This document shows, piece after piece, positions 24,010 through 38,523 of a DNA stretch of 64,000 nucleotides. Under the pieces are notes generated by a model. The model worked only from the letters and a program-made list of their open reading frames with translations. It searched no databases and had not been told where the DNA came from. Origin of the DNA: Muricea muricata (lineage: Eukaryota > Cnidaria > Anthozoa > Malacalcyonacea > Plexauridae); NCBI GenBank assembly GCA_963855995.1, contig OY979716.1, forward strand, positions 89,243,042-89,307,041, given 5' to 3'. Position numbers and translations under genes: made by a program. Within the stretch, counting starts at the first letter, position 1. Each line of letters begins with the position of its first letter.

Positions 24010-26428
24010 TATTTATTTTGGTGAAAAGTTATAATATATGTGACAAAAGAAACGTCAATAAATACACGTATATTAGTGAGAATATACTGTAGTTAATTAT
24101 TGAAATAATGAAATTGACACAAGAATTCATAATCTTGAAATTTTCCACAACAACAAATATTCTCATATATAGCTGTAGCTATCACATGTACACGCAGTAG
24201 AGCGGTGTGGTGAATTTCGTATACTAGTTTTTCTAAATTTGAATATCAAATGGAAATCGAAGACCAGATGGCGCTGTTTTCAGTTCTTCTCGCAAATCCC
24301 GCAAGATGAACAAGTGGATATCCTGTCATACCCGCGTTGCTTTGCAGAGTTTATTCTTCACTGAATATTTGAATGTCTATACATACGCTTATCGTACATG
24401 CATGCGTTTTAGCGGGGAATGCATTATACATGCAATTAGCATATTAATCAGTGTTCATAATGACCGGCAACGTAAACGGGTCACCATTTAAAACTCTCAA
24501 AATTACACATCTGAGTTCTCTTCTACAAGGTTTGTTGACTAATATACTTAAACATTGATAAGTTATTCACCAAATTCTGGAATTTTAAATGGTTTGAAGT
24601 TTGCATACGCTGAATAAGCGGCGGATCACCACTGTGATCCGAGGAAATATGAAATAATACATTATTATGTAATATATTTTTTTTTGTTTGAACGGGTCAC
24701 CATTGCACAATCGGCTCGTATTATGTTAGTTTCTAAAAAATTATGGAAGCGTCTACTTTACCATGGTACTACGGTACAAACCTCAGATCTTATGTATTTA
24801 ATGTGCGGCCAATGTACTCTCTTCAGTTGTTTTGGCACTTGTATTAAACGGTGACCCGTTGTGGTGATGCGTTAATTTAAATTAATTATTCAGAACTGTC
24901 TAACTGACACCACTGACACAGTGACAGAGGTGGTATACACAGTGCATTGCATGTTCATGTTTCACAAATACTTATTAAGTATATAATTGTTAATTTAGTT
25001 GTTAATCGGCCTTTTAGACCGCTTTGGTTTGTTCGTCAAATACGCGCAGTCATATGAGTATAGATGAATATAATTATTTTTTAAGCAGTCCGTTTAACAG
25101 TCAGTTCATATTATATTGTACGCGTTTTATTGTCAACATATACATTGTCGATATAATTATATACAACGTGAAAGTACTTGGCTGTTTGATAGTTCTAATG
25201 TCTTAAACGCTGTCCTTTCCTCTTAATGATTTCTTCAACGCGATTTGGCATTGAGGCAATTGTGTTATTTGCTACTTCTATGGGTGAAGATTGAATTGTA
25301 GAGATAACTCTATATTTAATTTCTTCGCATGTTTCCTTCGTGGTTTACGATCGTATAGCTTGCTTACGCAATGCGTCTGAAACTAGTTTAATATTCTCAA
25401 TGTGGTTTAGGTCGGGACTTCTCGGAGGTATTTTTAGAAGCTCACAGTTTGCCCGATCCATTGCTGCACAAGCCATTGCTGAATTCTGACTTGTATCTCC
25501 GTCTTGTAACCATAATCGCATTTGCCTTTATCTGCAACGGCAAACATGCTTTCAAAGTTCTCGTCCGAATAAAATTGGAAAAGCAACGGCCATCTAACTT
25601 GTCATAAGCTAATTTGCATATGGCCACGCCCTTGTCATAACTTAGAGCTACCATCAGCTTTACCACTCGACCACCACTCTCAGTTCTTTGACCCTTCGCG
25701 GTACATCCTGGTGTTAGTCCTTCGCTTCTCTTGTCCCATACCCTGGCTTTGGGTGCAAAGGCTTGATCCAAGGGATTTCTCTTATACGCAAATCCCGTTC
25801 CGTCGAGGTAAAACACAATATCTTGAGTCCATACGTCGTGAGAATATTCTTTTTGCATTCTCCCTGTCAAAAATCTCCTCTTTTTCATGTCAGCTTTTGT
25901 TAACAGACCTTTTTTCCGAGCTTGTAGATAGTAATAGCCCTCTTTATTTAGGAAACGTTAAATTGTAATCTTTGAAATGTACATGTGTTGATATACGCAA
26001 GTGGGGTCATTATCAGGCGTTCTGGATTAAACGCCTTCAGCGTCATAACTTCCTACACCTACGGTACTTGTGCAGATTTATTGTTGAAATACAATCCCTT
26101 GCAAAATAAAACGTGCCATCCGGATTTTGTAAGGTTTATCCCCCTTCCCCCCATGCAATGTTGCGATTTGAAGTTGAAATTAAAAAGGAAGGCCTGAAAC
26201 GGTGCTAACAATCACTAAACAACATTGAGAAGGGTGCGGGAGCATGAAGTGTCTCGTTTATTTTGCATACGATTGTCTAAAATAGGGACGTTTGGAATGC
26301 ACACTTGGCGCATCTTAATTGTGTAAGATGCAAGTGTAAATTAAAAGTAATAAAACGAGTAAATTTTATTGAGAATCATTCCAAAATGTGAACACACATG
26401 GTTTGAAGAGTAACACCTATGTATTTTA
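24010..26428 (+). repeat. Repeat unit 11
   Basis: Full length. Minority C at 25686 (offset 1677), as in unit 9. Confidence 0.97.
25195..26026 (-). pseudogene. Tc1/mariner-type transposase relic, unit 11
   Basis: Same lesions, Arg allele (C at 25686). Catalytic codons at 25802, 25501, 25396. Confidence 0.88.
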
Positions 26429-28847
26429 TATTTATTTTGGTGAAAAGTTATAATATATGTGACAAAAGAAACGTCAATAAATACACGTATATTAGTGAGA
26501 ATATACTGTAGTTAATTATTGAAATAATGAAATTGACACAAGAATTCATAATCTTGAAATTTTCCACAACAACAAATATTCTCATATATAGCTGTAGCTA
26601 TCACATGTACACGCAGTAGAGCGGTGTGGTGAATTTCGTATACTAGTTTTTCTAAATTTGAATATCAAATGGAAATCGAAGACCAGATGGCGCTGTTTTC
26701 AGTTCTTCTCGCAAATCCCGCAAGATGAACAAGTGGATATCCTGTCATACCCGCGTTGCTTTGCAGAGTTTATTCTTCACTGAATATTTGAATGTCTATA
26801 CATACGCTTATCGTACATGCATGCGTTTTAGCGGGGAATGCATTATACATGCAATTAGCATATTAATCAGTGTTCATAATGACCGGCAACGTAAACGGGT
26901 CACCATTTAAAACTCTCAAAATTACACATCTGAGTTCTCTTCTACAAGGTTTGTTGACTAATATACTTAAACATTGATAAGTTATTCACCAAATTCTGGA
27001 ATTTTAAATGGTTTGAAGTTTGCATACGCTGAATAAGCGGCGGATCACCACTGTGATCCGAGGAAATATGAAATAATACATTATTATGTAATATATTTTT
27101 TTTTGTTTGAACGGGTCACCATTGCACAATCGGCTCGTATTATGTTAGTTTCTAAAAAATTATGGAAGCGTCTACTTTACCATGGTACTACGGTACAAAC
27201 CTCAGATCTTATGTATTTAATGTGCGGCCAATGTACTCTCTTCAGTTGTTTTGGCACTTGTATTAAACGGTGACCCGTTGTGGTGATGCGTTAATTTAAA
27301 TTAATTATTCAGAACTGTCTAACTGACACCACTGACACAGTGACAGAGGTGGTATACACAGTGCATTGCATGTTCATGTTTCACAAATACTTATTAAGTA
27401 TATAATTGTTAATTTAGTTGTTAATCGGCCTTTTAGACCGCTTTGGTTTGTTCGTCAAATACGCGCAGTCATATGAGTATAGATGAATATAATTATTTTT
27501 TAAGCAGTCCGTTTAACAGTCAGTTCATATTATATTGTACGCGTTTTATTGTCAACATATACATTGTCGATATAATTATATACAACGTGAAAGTACTTGG
27601 CTGTTTGATAGTTCTAATGTCTTAAACGCTGTCCTTTCCTCTTAATGATTTCTTCAACGCGATTTGGCATTGAGGCAATTGTGTTATTTGCTACTTCTAT
27701 GGGTGAAGATTGAATTGTAGAGATAACTCTATATTTAATTTCTTCGCATGTTTCCTTCGTGGTTTACGATCGTATAGCTTGCTTACGCAATGCGTCTGAA
27801 ACTAGTTTAATATTCTCAATGTGGTTTAGGTCAGGACTTCTCGGAGGTATTTTTAGAAGCTCACAGTTTGCCCGATCCATTGCTGCACAAGCCATTGCTG
27901 AATTCTGACTTGTATCTCCGTCTTGTAACCATAATCGCATTTGCCTTTATCTGCAACGGCAAACATGCTTTCAAAGTTCTCGTCCGAATAAAATTGGAAA
28001 AGCAACGGCCATCTAACTTGTCATAAGCTAATTTGCATATGGCCACGCCCTTGTCATAACTTAGAGCTACCATCAGCTTTACCACTCGACCACCACTCTC
28101 AGTTTTTTGACCCTTCGCGGTACATCCTGGTGTTAGTCCTTCGCTTCTCTTGTCCCATACCCTGGCTTTGGGTGCAAAGGCTTGATCCAAGGGATTTCTC
28201 TTATACGCAAATCCCGTTCCGTCGAGGTAAAACACAATATCTTGAGTCCATACGTCGTGAGAATATTCTTTTTGCATTCTCCCTGTCAAAAATCTCCTCT
28301 TTTTCATGTCAGCTTTTGTTAACAGACCTTTTTTCCGAGCTTGTAGATAGTAATAGCCCTCTTTATTTAGGAAACGTTAAATTGTAATCTTTGAAATGTA
28401 CATGTGTTGATATACGCAAGTGGGGTCATTATCAGGCGTTCTGGATTAAACGCCTTCAGCGTCATAACTTCCTACACCTACGGTACTTGTGCAGATTTAT
28501 TGTTGAAATACAATCCCTTGCAAAATAAAACGTGCCATCCGGATTTTGTAAGGTTTATCCCCCTTCCCCCCATGCAATGTTGCGATTTGAAGTTGAAATT
28601 AAAAAGGAAGGCCTGAAACGGTGCTAACAATCACTAAACAACATTGAGAAGGGTGCGGGAGCATGAAGTGTCTCGTTTATTTTGCATACGATTGTCTAAA
28701 ATAGGGACGTTTGGAATGCACACTTGGCGCATCTTAATTGTGTAAGATGCAAGTGTAAATTAAAAGTAATAAAACGAGTAAATTTTATTGAGAATCATTC
28801 CAAAATGTGAACACACATGGTTTGAAGAGTAACACCTATGTATTTTA
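26429..28847 (+). repeat. Repeat unit 12
   Basis: Full length. Private G-to-A change at 27833 (offset 1405), inside the transposase relic in the segment leading to the catalytic Glu. Confidence 0.97.
27614..28445 (-). pseudogene. Tc1/mariner-type transposase relic, unit 12
   Basis: Same lesions, Lys allele. Catalytic codons at 28221, 27920, 27815. The private change at 27833 turns the minus-strand codon CCC to CCT, both Pro, in the SPDLN motif. Confidence 0.88.
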
Positions 28848-31266
28848 TATTTATTTTGGTGAAAAGTTATAATATATGTGACAAAAGAAACGTCAATAAA
28901 TACACGTATATTAGTGAGAATATACTGTAGTTAATTATTGAAATAATGAAATTGACACAAGAATTCATAATCTTGAAATTTTCCACAACAACAAATATTC
29001 TCATATATAGCTGTAGCTATCACATGTACACGCAGTAGAGCGGTGTGGTGAATTTCGTATACTAGTTTTTCTAAATTTGAATATCAAATGGAAATCGAAG
29101 ACCAGATGGCGCTGTTTTCAGTTCTTCTCGCAAATCCCGCAAGATGAACAAGTGGATATCCTGTCATACCCGCGTTGCTTTGCAGAGTTTATTCTTCACT
29201 GAATATTTGAATGTCTATACATACGCTTATCGTACATGCATGCGTTTTAGCGGGGAATGCATTATACATGCAATTAGCATATTAATCAGTGTTCATAATG
29301 ACCGGCAACGTAAACGGGTCACCATTTAAAACTCTCAAAATTACACATCTGAGTTCTCTTCTACAAGGTTTGTTGACTAATATACTTAAACATTGATAAG
29401 TTATTTACCAAATTCTGGAATTTTAAATGGTTTGAAGTTTGCATACGCTGAATAAGCGGCGGATCACCACTGTGATCCGAGGAAATATGAAATAATACAT
29501 TATTATGTAATATATTTTTTTTTGTTTGAACGGGTCACCATTGCACAATCGGCTCGTATTATGTTAGTTTCTAAAAAATTATGGAAGCGTCTACTTTACC
29601 ATGGTACTACGGTACAAACCTCAGATCTTATGTATTTAATGTGCGGCCAATGTACTCTCTTCAGTTGTTTTGGCACTTGTATTAAACGGTGACCCGTTGT
29701 GGTGATGCGTTAATTTAAATTAATTATTCAGAACTGTCTAACTGACACCACTGACACAGTGACAGAGGTGGTATACACAGTGCATTGCATGTTCATGTTT
29801 CACAAATACTTATTAAGTATATAATTGTTAATTTAGTTGTTAATCGGCCTTTTAGACCGCTTTGGTTTGTTCGTCAAATACGCGCAGTCATATGAGTATA
29901 GATGAATATAATTATTTTTTAAGCAGTCCGTTTAACAGTCAGTTCATATTATATTGTACGCGTTTTATTGTCAACATATACATTGTCGATATAATTATAT
30001 ACAACGTGAAAGTACTTGGCTGTTTGATAGTTCTAATGTCTTAAACGCTGTCCTTTCCTCTTAATGATTTCTTCAACGCGATTTGGCATTGAGGCAATTG
30101 TGTTATTTGCTACTTCTATGGGTGAAGATTGAATTGTAGAGATAACTCTATATTTAATTTCTTCGCATGTTTCCTTCGTGGTTTACGATCGTATAGCTTG
30201 CTTACGCAATGCGTCTGAAACTAGTTTAATATTCTCAATGTGGTTTAGGTCGGGACTTCTCGGAGGTATTTTTAGAAGCTCACAGTTTGCCCGATCCATT
30301 GCTGCACAAGCCATTGCTGAATTCTGACTTGTATCTCCGTCTTGTAACCATAATCGCATTTGCCTTTATCTGCAACGGCAAACATGCTTTCAAAGTTCTC
30401 GTCCGAATAAAATTGGAAAAGCAACGGCCATCTAACTTGTCATAAGCTAATTTGCATATGGCCACGCCCTTGTCATAACTTAGAGCTACCATCAGCTTTA
30501 CCACTCGACCACCACTCTCAGTTCTTTGACCCTTCGCGGTACATCCTGGTGTTAGTCCTTCGCTTCTCTTGTCCCATACCCTGGCTTTGGGTGCAAAGGC
30601 TTGATCCAAGGGATTTCTCTTATACGCAAATCCCGTTCCGTCGAGGTAAAACACAATATCTTGAGTCCATACGTCGTGAGAATATTCTTTTTGCATTCTC
30701 CCTGTCAAAAATCTCCTCTTTTTCATGTCAGCTTTTGTTAACAGACCTTTTTTCCGAGCTTGTAGATAGTAATAGCCCTCTTTATTTAGGAAACGTTAAA
30801 TTGTAATCTTTGAAATGTACATGTGTTGATATACGCAAGTGGGGTCATTATCAGGCGTTCTGGATTAAACGCCTTCAGCGTCATAACTTCCTACACCTAC
30901 GGTACTTGTGCAGATTTATTGTTGAAATACAATCCCTTGCAAAATAAAACGTGCCATCCGGATTTTGTAAGGTTTATCCCCCTTCCCCCCATGCAATGTT
31001 GCGATTTGAAGTTGAAATTAAAAAGGAAGGCCTGAAACGGTGCTAACAATCACTAAACAACATTGAGAAGGGTGCGGGAGCATGAAGTGTCTCGTTTATT
31101 TTGCATACGATTGTCTAAAATAGGGACGTTTGGAATGCACACTTGGCGCATCTTAATTGTGTAAGATGCAAGTGTAAATTAAAAGTAATAAAACGAGTAA
31201 ATTTTATTGAGAATCATTCCAAAATGTGAACACACATGGTTTGAAGAGTAACACCTATGTATTTTA
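28848..31266 (+). repeat. Repeat unit 13
   Basis: Full length. T at 29406 (offset 559) together with C at 30524 (offset 1677). Identical in these alleles to unit 14. Confidence 0.97.
30033..30864 (-). pseudogene. Tc1/mariner-type transposase relic, unit 13
   Basis: Same lesions, Arg allele (C at 30524). Catalytic codons at 30640, 30339, 30234. Confidence 0.88.
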
Positions 31267-33685
31267 TATTTATTTTGGTGAAAAGTTATAATATATGTGA
31301 CAAAAGAAACGTCAATAAATACACGTATATTAGTGAGAATATACTGTAGTTAATTATTGAAATAATGAAATTGACACAAGAATTCATAATCTTGAAATTT
31401 TCCACAACAACAAATATTCTCATATATAGCTGTAGCTATCACATGTACACGCAGTAGAGCGGTGTGGTGAATTTCGTATACTAGTTTTTCTAAATTTGAA
31501 TATCAAATGGAAATCGAAGACCAGATGGCGCTGTTTTCAGTTCTTCTCGCAAATCCCGCAAGATGAACAAGTGGATATCCTGTCATACCCGCGTTGCTTT
31601 GCAGAGTTTATTCTTCACTGAATATTTGAATGTCTATACATACGCTTATCGTACATGCATGCGTTTTAGCGGGGAATGCATTATACATGCAATTAGCATA
31701 TTAATCAGTGTTCATAATGACCGGCAACGTAAACGGGTCACCATTTAAAACTCTCAAAATTACACATCTGAGTTCTCTTCTACAAGGTTTGTTGACTAAT
31801 ATACTTAAACATTGATAAGTTATTTACCAAATTCTGGAATTTTAAATGGTTTGAAGTTTGCATACGCTGAATAAGCGGCGGATCACCACTGTGATCCGAG
31901 GAAATATGAAATAATACATTATTATGTAATATATTTTTTTTTGTTTGAACGGGTCACCATTGCACAATCGGCTCGTATTATGTTAGTTTCTAAAAAATTA
32001 TGGAAGCGTCTACTTTACCATGGTACTACGGTACAAACCTCAGATCTTATGTATTTAATGTGCGGCCAATGTACTCTCTTCAGTTGTTTTGGCACTTGTA
32101 TTAAACGGTGACCCGTTGTGGTGATGCGTTAATTTAAATTAATTATTCAGAACTGTCTAACTGACACCACTGACACAGTGACAGAGGTGGTATACACAGT
32201 GCATTGCATGTTCATGTTTCACAAATACTTATTAAGTATATAATTGTTAATTTAGTTGTTAATCGGCCTTTTAGACCGCTTTGGTTTGTTCGTCAAATAC
32301 GCGCAGTCATATGAGTATAGATGAATATAATTATTTTTTAAGCAGTCCGTTTAACAGTCAGTTCATATTATATTGTACGCGTTTTATTGTCAACATATAC
32401 ATTGTCGATATAATTATATACAACGTGAAAGTACTTGGCTGTTTGATAGTTCTAATGTCTTAAACGCTGTCCTTTCCTCTTAATGATTTCTTCAACGCGA
32501 TTTGGCATTGAGGCAATTGTGTTATTTGCTACTTCTATGGGTGAAGATTGAATTGTAGAGATAACTCTATATTTAATTTCTTCGCATGTTTCCTTCGTGG
32601 TTTACGATCGTATAGCTTGCTTACGCAATGCGTCTGAAACTAGTTTAATATTCTCAATGTGGTTTAGGTCGGGACTTCTCGGAGGTATTTTTAGAAGCTC
32701 ACAGTTTGCCCGATCCATTGCTGCACAAGCCATTGCTGAATTCTGACTTGTATCTCCGTCTTGTAACCATAATCGCATTTGCCTTTATCTGCAACGGCAA
32801 ACATGCTTTCAAAGTTCTCGTCCGAATAAAATTGGAAAAGCAACGGCCATCTAACTTGTCATAAGCTAATTTGCATATGGCCACGCCCTTGTCATAACTT
32901 AGAGCTACCATCAGCTTTACCACTCGACCACCACTCTCAGTTCTTTGACCCTTCGCGGTACATCCTGGTGTTAGTCCTTCGCTTCTCTTGTCCCATACCC
33001 TGGCTTTGGGTGCAAAGGCTTGATCCAAGGGATTTCTCTTATACGCAAATCCCGTTCCGTCGAGGTAAAACACAATATCTTGAGTCCATACGTCGTGAGA
33101 ATATTCTTTTTGCATTCTCCCTGTCAAAAATCTCCTCTTTTTCATGTCAGCTTTTGTTAACAGACCTTTTTTCCGAGCTTGTAGATAGTAATAGCCCTCT
33201 TTATTTAGGAAACGTTAAATTGTAATCTTTGAAATGTACATGTGTTGATATACGCAAGTGGGGTCATTATCAGGCGTTCTGGATTAAACGCCTTCAGCGT
33301 CATAACTTCCTACACCTACGGTACTTGTGCAGATTTATTGTTGAAATACAATCCCTTGCAAAATAAAACGTGCCATCCGGATTTTGTAAGGTTTATCCCC
33401 CTTCCCCCCATGCAATGTTGCGATTTGAAGTTGAAATTAAAAAGGAAGGCCTGAAACGGTGCTAACAATCACTAAACAACATTGAGAAGGGTGCGGGAGC
33501 ATGAAGTGTCTCGTTTATTTTGCATACGATTGTCTAAAATAGGGACGTTTGGAATGCACACTTGGCGCATCTTAATTGTGTAAGATGCAAGTGTAAATTA
33601 AAAGTAATAAAACGAGTAAATTTTATTGAGAATCATTCCAAAATGTGAACACACATGGTTTGAAGAGTAACACCTATGTATTTTA
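31267..33685 (+). repeat. Repeat unit 14
   Basis: Full length. T at 31825 (offset 559) and C at 32943 (offset 1677), like unit 13; probably a direct one-unit duplicate of it. Confidence 0.97.
32452..33283 (-). pseudogene. Tc1/mariner-type transposase relic, unit 14
   Basis: Same lesions, Arg allele (C at 32943). Catalytic codons at 33059, 32758, 32653. Confidence 0.88.
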
Positions 33686-36104
33686 TATTTATTTTGGTGA
33701 AAAGTTATAATATATGTGACAAAAGAAACGTCAATAAATACACGTATATTAGTGAGAATATACTGTAGTTAATTATTGAAATAATGAAATTGACACAAGA
33801 ATTCATAATCTTGAAATTTTCCACAACAACAAATATTCTCATATATAGCTGTAGCTATCACATGTACACGCAGTAGAGCGGTGTGGTGAATTTCGTATAC
33901 TAGTTTTTCTAAATTTGAATATCAAATGGAAATCGAAGACCAGATGGCGCTGTTTTCAGTTCTTCTCGCAAATCCCGCAAGATGAACAAGTGGATATCCT
34001 GTCATACCCGCGTTGCTTTGCAGAGTTTATTCTTCACTGAATATTTGAATGTCTATACATACGCTTATCGTACATGCATGCGTTTTAGCGGGGAATGCAT
34101 TATACATGCAATTAGCATATTAATCAGTGTTCATAATGACCGGCAACGTAAACGGGTCACCATTTAAAACTCTCAAAATTACACATCTGAGTTCTCTTCT
34201 ACAAGGTTTGTTGACTAATATACTTAAACATTGATAAGTTATTCACCAAATTCTGGAATTTTAAATGGTTTGAAGTTTGCATACGCTGAATAAGCGGCGG
34301 ATCACCACTGTGATCCGAGGAAATATGAAATAATACATTATTATGTAATATATTTTTTTTTGTTTGAACGGGTCACCATTGCACAATCGGCTCGTATTAT
34401 GTTAGTTTCTAAAAAATTATGGAAGCGTCTACTTTACCATGGTACTACGGTACAAACCTCAGATCTTATGTATTTAATGTGCGGCCAATGTACTCTCTTC
34501 AGTTGTTTTGGCACTTGTATTAAACGGTGACCCGTTGTGGTGATGCGTTAATTTAAATTAATTATTCAGAACTGTCTAACTGACACCACTGACACAGTGA
34601 CAGAGGTGGTATACACAGTGCATTGCATGTTCATGTTTCACAAATACTTATTAAGTATATAATTGTTAATTTAGTTGTTAATCGGCCTTTTAGACCGCTT
34701 TGGTTTGTTCGTCAAATACGCGCAGTCATATGAGTATAGATGAATATAATTATTTTTTAAGCAGTCCGTTTAACAGTCAGTTCATATTATATTGTACGCG
34801 TTTTATTGTCAACATATACATTGTCGATATAATTATATACAACGTGAAAGTACTTGGCTGTTTGATAGTTCTAATGTCTTAAACGCTGTCCTTTCCTCTT
34901 AATGATTTCTTCAACGCGATTTGGCATTGAGGCAATTGTGTTATTTGCTACTTCTATGGGTGAAGATTGAATTGTAGAGATAACTCTATATTTAATTTCT
35001 TCGCATGTTTCCTTCGTGGTTTACGATCGTATAGCTTGCTTACGCAATGCGTCTGAAACTAGTTTAATATTCTCAATGTGGTTTAGGTCGGGACTTCTCG
35101 GAGGTATTTTTAGAAGCTCACAGTTTGCCCGATCCATTGCTGCACAAGCCATTGCTGAATTCTGACTTGTATCTCCGTCTTGTAACCATAATCGCATTTG
35201 CCTTTATCTGCAACGGCAAACATGCTTTCAAAGTTCTCGTCCGAATAAAATTGGAAAAGCAACGGCCATCTAACTTGTCATAAGCTAATTTGCATATGGC
35301 CACGCCCTTGTCATAACTTAGAGCTACCATCAGCTTTACCACTCGACCACCACTCTCAGTTTTTTGACCCTTCGCGGTACATCCTGGTGTTAGTCCTTCG
35401 CTTCTCTTGTCCCATACCCTGGCTTTGGGTGCAAAGGCTTGATCCAAGGGATTTCTCTTATACGCAAATCCCGTTCCGTCGAGGTAAAACACAATATCTT
35501 GAGTCCATACGTCGTGAGAATATTCTTTTTGCATTCTCCCTGTCAAAAATCTCCTCTTTTTCATGTCAGCTTTTGTTAACAGACCTTTTTTCCGAGCTTG
35601 TAGATAGTAATAGCCCTCTTTATTTAGGAAACGTTAAATTGTAATCTTTGAAATGTACATGTGTTGATATACGCAAGTGGGGTCATTATCAGGCGTTCTG
35701 GATTAAACGCCTTCAGCGTCATAACTTCCTACACCTACGGTACTTGTGCAGATTTATTGTTGAAATACAATCCCTTGCAAAATAAAACGTGCCATCCGGA
35801 TTTTGTAAGGTTTATCCCCCTTCCCCCCATGCAATGTTGCGATTTGAAGTTGAAATTAAAAAGGAAGGCCTGAAACGGTGCTAACAATCACTAAACAACA
35901 TTGAGAAGGGTGCGGGAGCATGAAGTGTCTCGTTTATTTTGCATACGATTGTCTAAAATAGGGACGTTTGGAATGCACACTTGGCGCATCTTAATTGTGT
36001 AAGATGCAAGTGTAAATTAAAAGTAATAAAACGAGTAAATTTTATTGAGAATCATTCCAAAATGTGAACACACATGGTTTGAAGAGTAACACCTATGTAT
36101 TTTA
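33686..36104 (+). repeat. Repeat unit 15
   Basis: Full length, majority alleles. From here rightwards every complete copy has T at offset 1677. Confidence 0.97.
34871..35702 (-). pseudogene. Tc1/mariner-type transposase relic, unit 15
   Basis: Same lesions, Lys allele. Catalytic codons at 35478, 35177, 35072. Confidence 0.88.
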
Positions 36105-38523
36105 TATTTATTTTGGTGAAAAGTTATAATATATGTGACAAAAGAAACGTCAATAAATACACGTATATTAGTGAGAATATACTGTAGTTAATTATTGAAA
36201 TAATGAAATTGACACAAGAATTCATAATCTTGAAATTTTCCACAACAACAAATATTCTCATATATAGCTGTAGCTATCACATGTACACGCAGTAGAGCGG
36301 TGTGGTGAATTTCGTATACTAGTTTTTCTAAATTTGAATATCAAATGGAAATCGAAGACCAGATGGCGCTGTTTTCAGTTCTTCTCGCAAATCCCGCAAG
36401 ATGAACAAGTGGATATCCTGTCATACCCGCGTTGCTTTGCAGAGTTTATTCTTCACTGAATATTTGAATGTCTATACATACGCTTATCGTACATGCATGC
36501 GTTTTAGCGGGGAATGCATTATACATGCAATTAGCATATTAATCAGTGTTCATAATGACCGGCAACGTAAACGGGTCACCATTTAAAACTCTCAAAATTA
36601 CACATCTGAGTTCTCTTCTACAAGGTTTGTTGACTAATATACTTAAACATTGATAAGTTATTCACCAAATTCTGGAATTTTAAATGGTTTGAAGTTTGCA
36701 TACGCTGAATAAGCGGCGGATCACCACTGTGATCCGAGGAAATATGAAATAATACATTATTATGTAATATATTTTTTTTTGTTTGAACGGGTCACCATTG
36801 CACAATCGGCTCGTATTATGTTAGTTTCTAAAAAATTATGGAAGCGTCTACTTTACCATGGTACTACGGTACAAACCTCAGATCTTATGTATTTAATGTG
36901 CGGCCAATGTACTCTCTTCAGTTGTTTTGGCACTTGTATTAAACGGTGACCCGTTGTGGTGATGCGTTAATTTAAATTAATTATTCAGAACTGTCTAACT
37001 GACACCACTGACACAGTGACAGAGGTGGTATACACAGTGCATTGCATGTTCATGTTTCACAAATACTTATTAAGTATATAATTGTTAATTTAGTTGTTAA
37101 TCGGCCTTTTAGACCGCTTTGGTTTGTTCGTCAAATACGCGCAGTCATATGAGTATAGATGAATATAATTATTTTTTAAGCAGTCCGTTTAACAGTCAGT
37201 TCATATTATATTGTACGCGTTTTATTGTCAACATATACATTGTCGATATAATTATATACAACGTGAAAGTACTTGGCTGTTTGATAGTTCTAATGTCTTA
37301 AACGCTGTCCTTTCCTCTTAATGATTTCTTCAACGCGATTTGGCATTGAGGCAATTGTGTTATTTGCTACTTCTATGGGTGAAGATTGAATTGTAGAGAT
37401 AACTCTATATTTAATTTCTTCGCATGTTTCCTTCGTGGTTTACGATCGTATAGCTTGCTTACGCAATGCGTCTGAAACTAGTTTAATATTCTCAATGTGG
37501 TTTAGGTCGGGACTTCTCGGAGGTATTTTTAGAAGCTCACAGTTTGCCCGATCCATTGCTGCACAAGCCATTGCTGAATTCTGACTTGTATCTCCGTCTT
37601 GTAACCATAATCGCATTTGCCTTTATCTGCAACGGCAAACATGCTTTCAAAGTTCTCGTCCGAATAAAATTGGAAAAGCAACGGCCATCTAACTTGTCAT
37701 AAGCTAATTTGCATATGGCCACGCCCTTGTCATAACTTAGAGCTACCATCAGCTTTACCACTCGACCACCACTCTCAGTTTTTTGACCCTTCGCGGTACA
37801 TCCTGGTGTTAGTCCTTCGCTTCTCTTGTCCCATACCCTGGCTTTGGGTGCAAAGGCTTGATCCAAGGGATTTCTCTTATACGCAAATCCCGTTCCGTCG
37901 AGGTAAAACACAATATCTTGAGTCCATACGTCGTGAGAATATTCTTTTTGCATTCTCCCTGTCAAAAATCTCCTCTTTTTCATGTCAGCTTTTGTTAACA
38001 GACCTTTTTTCCGAGCTTGTAGATAGTAATAGCCCTCTTTATTTAGGAAACGTTAAATTGTAATCTTTGAAATGTACATGTGTTGATATACGCAAGTGGG
38101 GTCATTATCAGGCGTTCTGGATTAAACGCCTTCAGCGTCATAACTTCCTACACCTACGGTACTTGTGCAGATTTATTGTTGAAATACAATCCCTTGCAAA
38201 ATAAAACGTGCCATCCGGATTTTGTAAGGTTTATCCCCCTTCCCCCCATGCAATGTTGCGATTTGAAGTTGAAATTAAAAAGGAAGGCCTGAAACGGTGC
38301 TAACAATCACTAAACAACATTGAGAAGGGTGCGGGAGCATGAAGTGTCTCGTTTATTTTGCATACGATTGTCTAAAATAGGGACGTTTGGAATGCACACT
38401 TGGCGCATCTTAATTGTGTAAGATGCAAGTGTAAATTAAAAGTAATAAAACGAGTAAATTTTATTGAGAATCATTCCAAAATGTGAACACACATGGTTTG
38501 AAGAGTAACACCTATGTATTTTA
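36105..38523 (+). repeat. Repeat unit 16
   Basis: Full length, majority alleles. Confidence 0.97.
37290..38121 (-). pseudogene. Tc1/mariner-type transposase relic, unit 16
   Basis: Same lesions, Lys allele. Catalytic codons at 37897, 37596, 37491. Confidence 0.88.
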
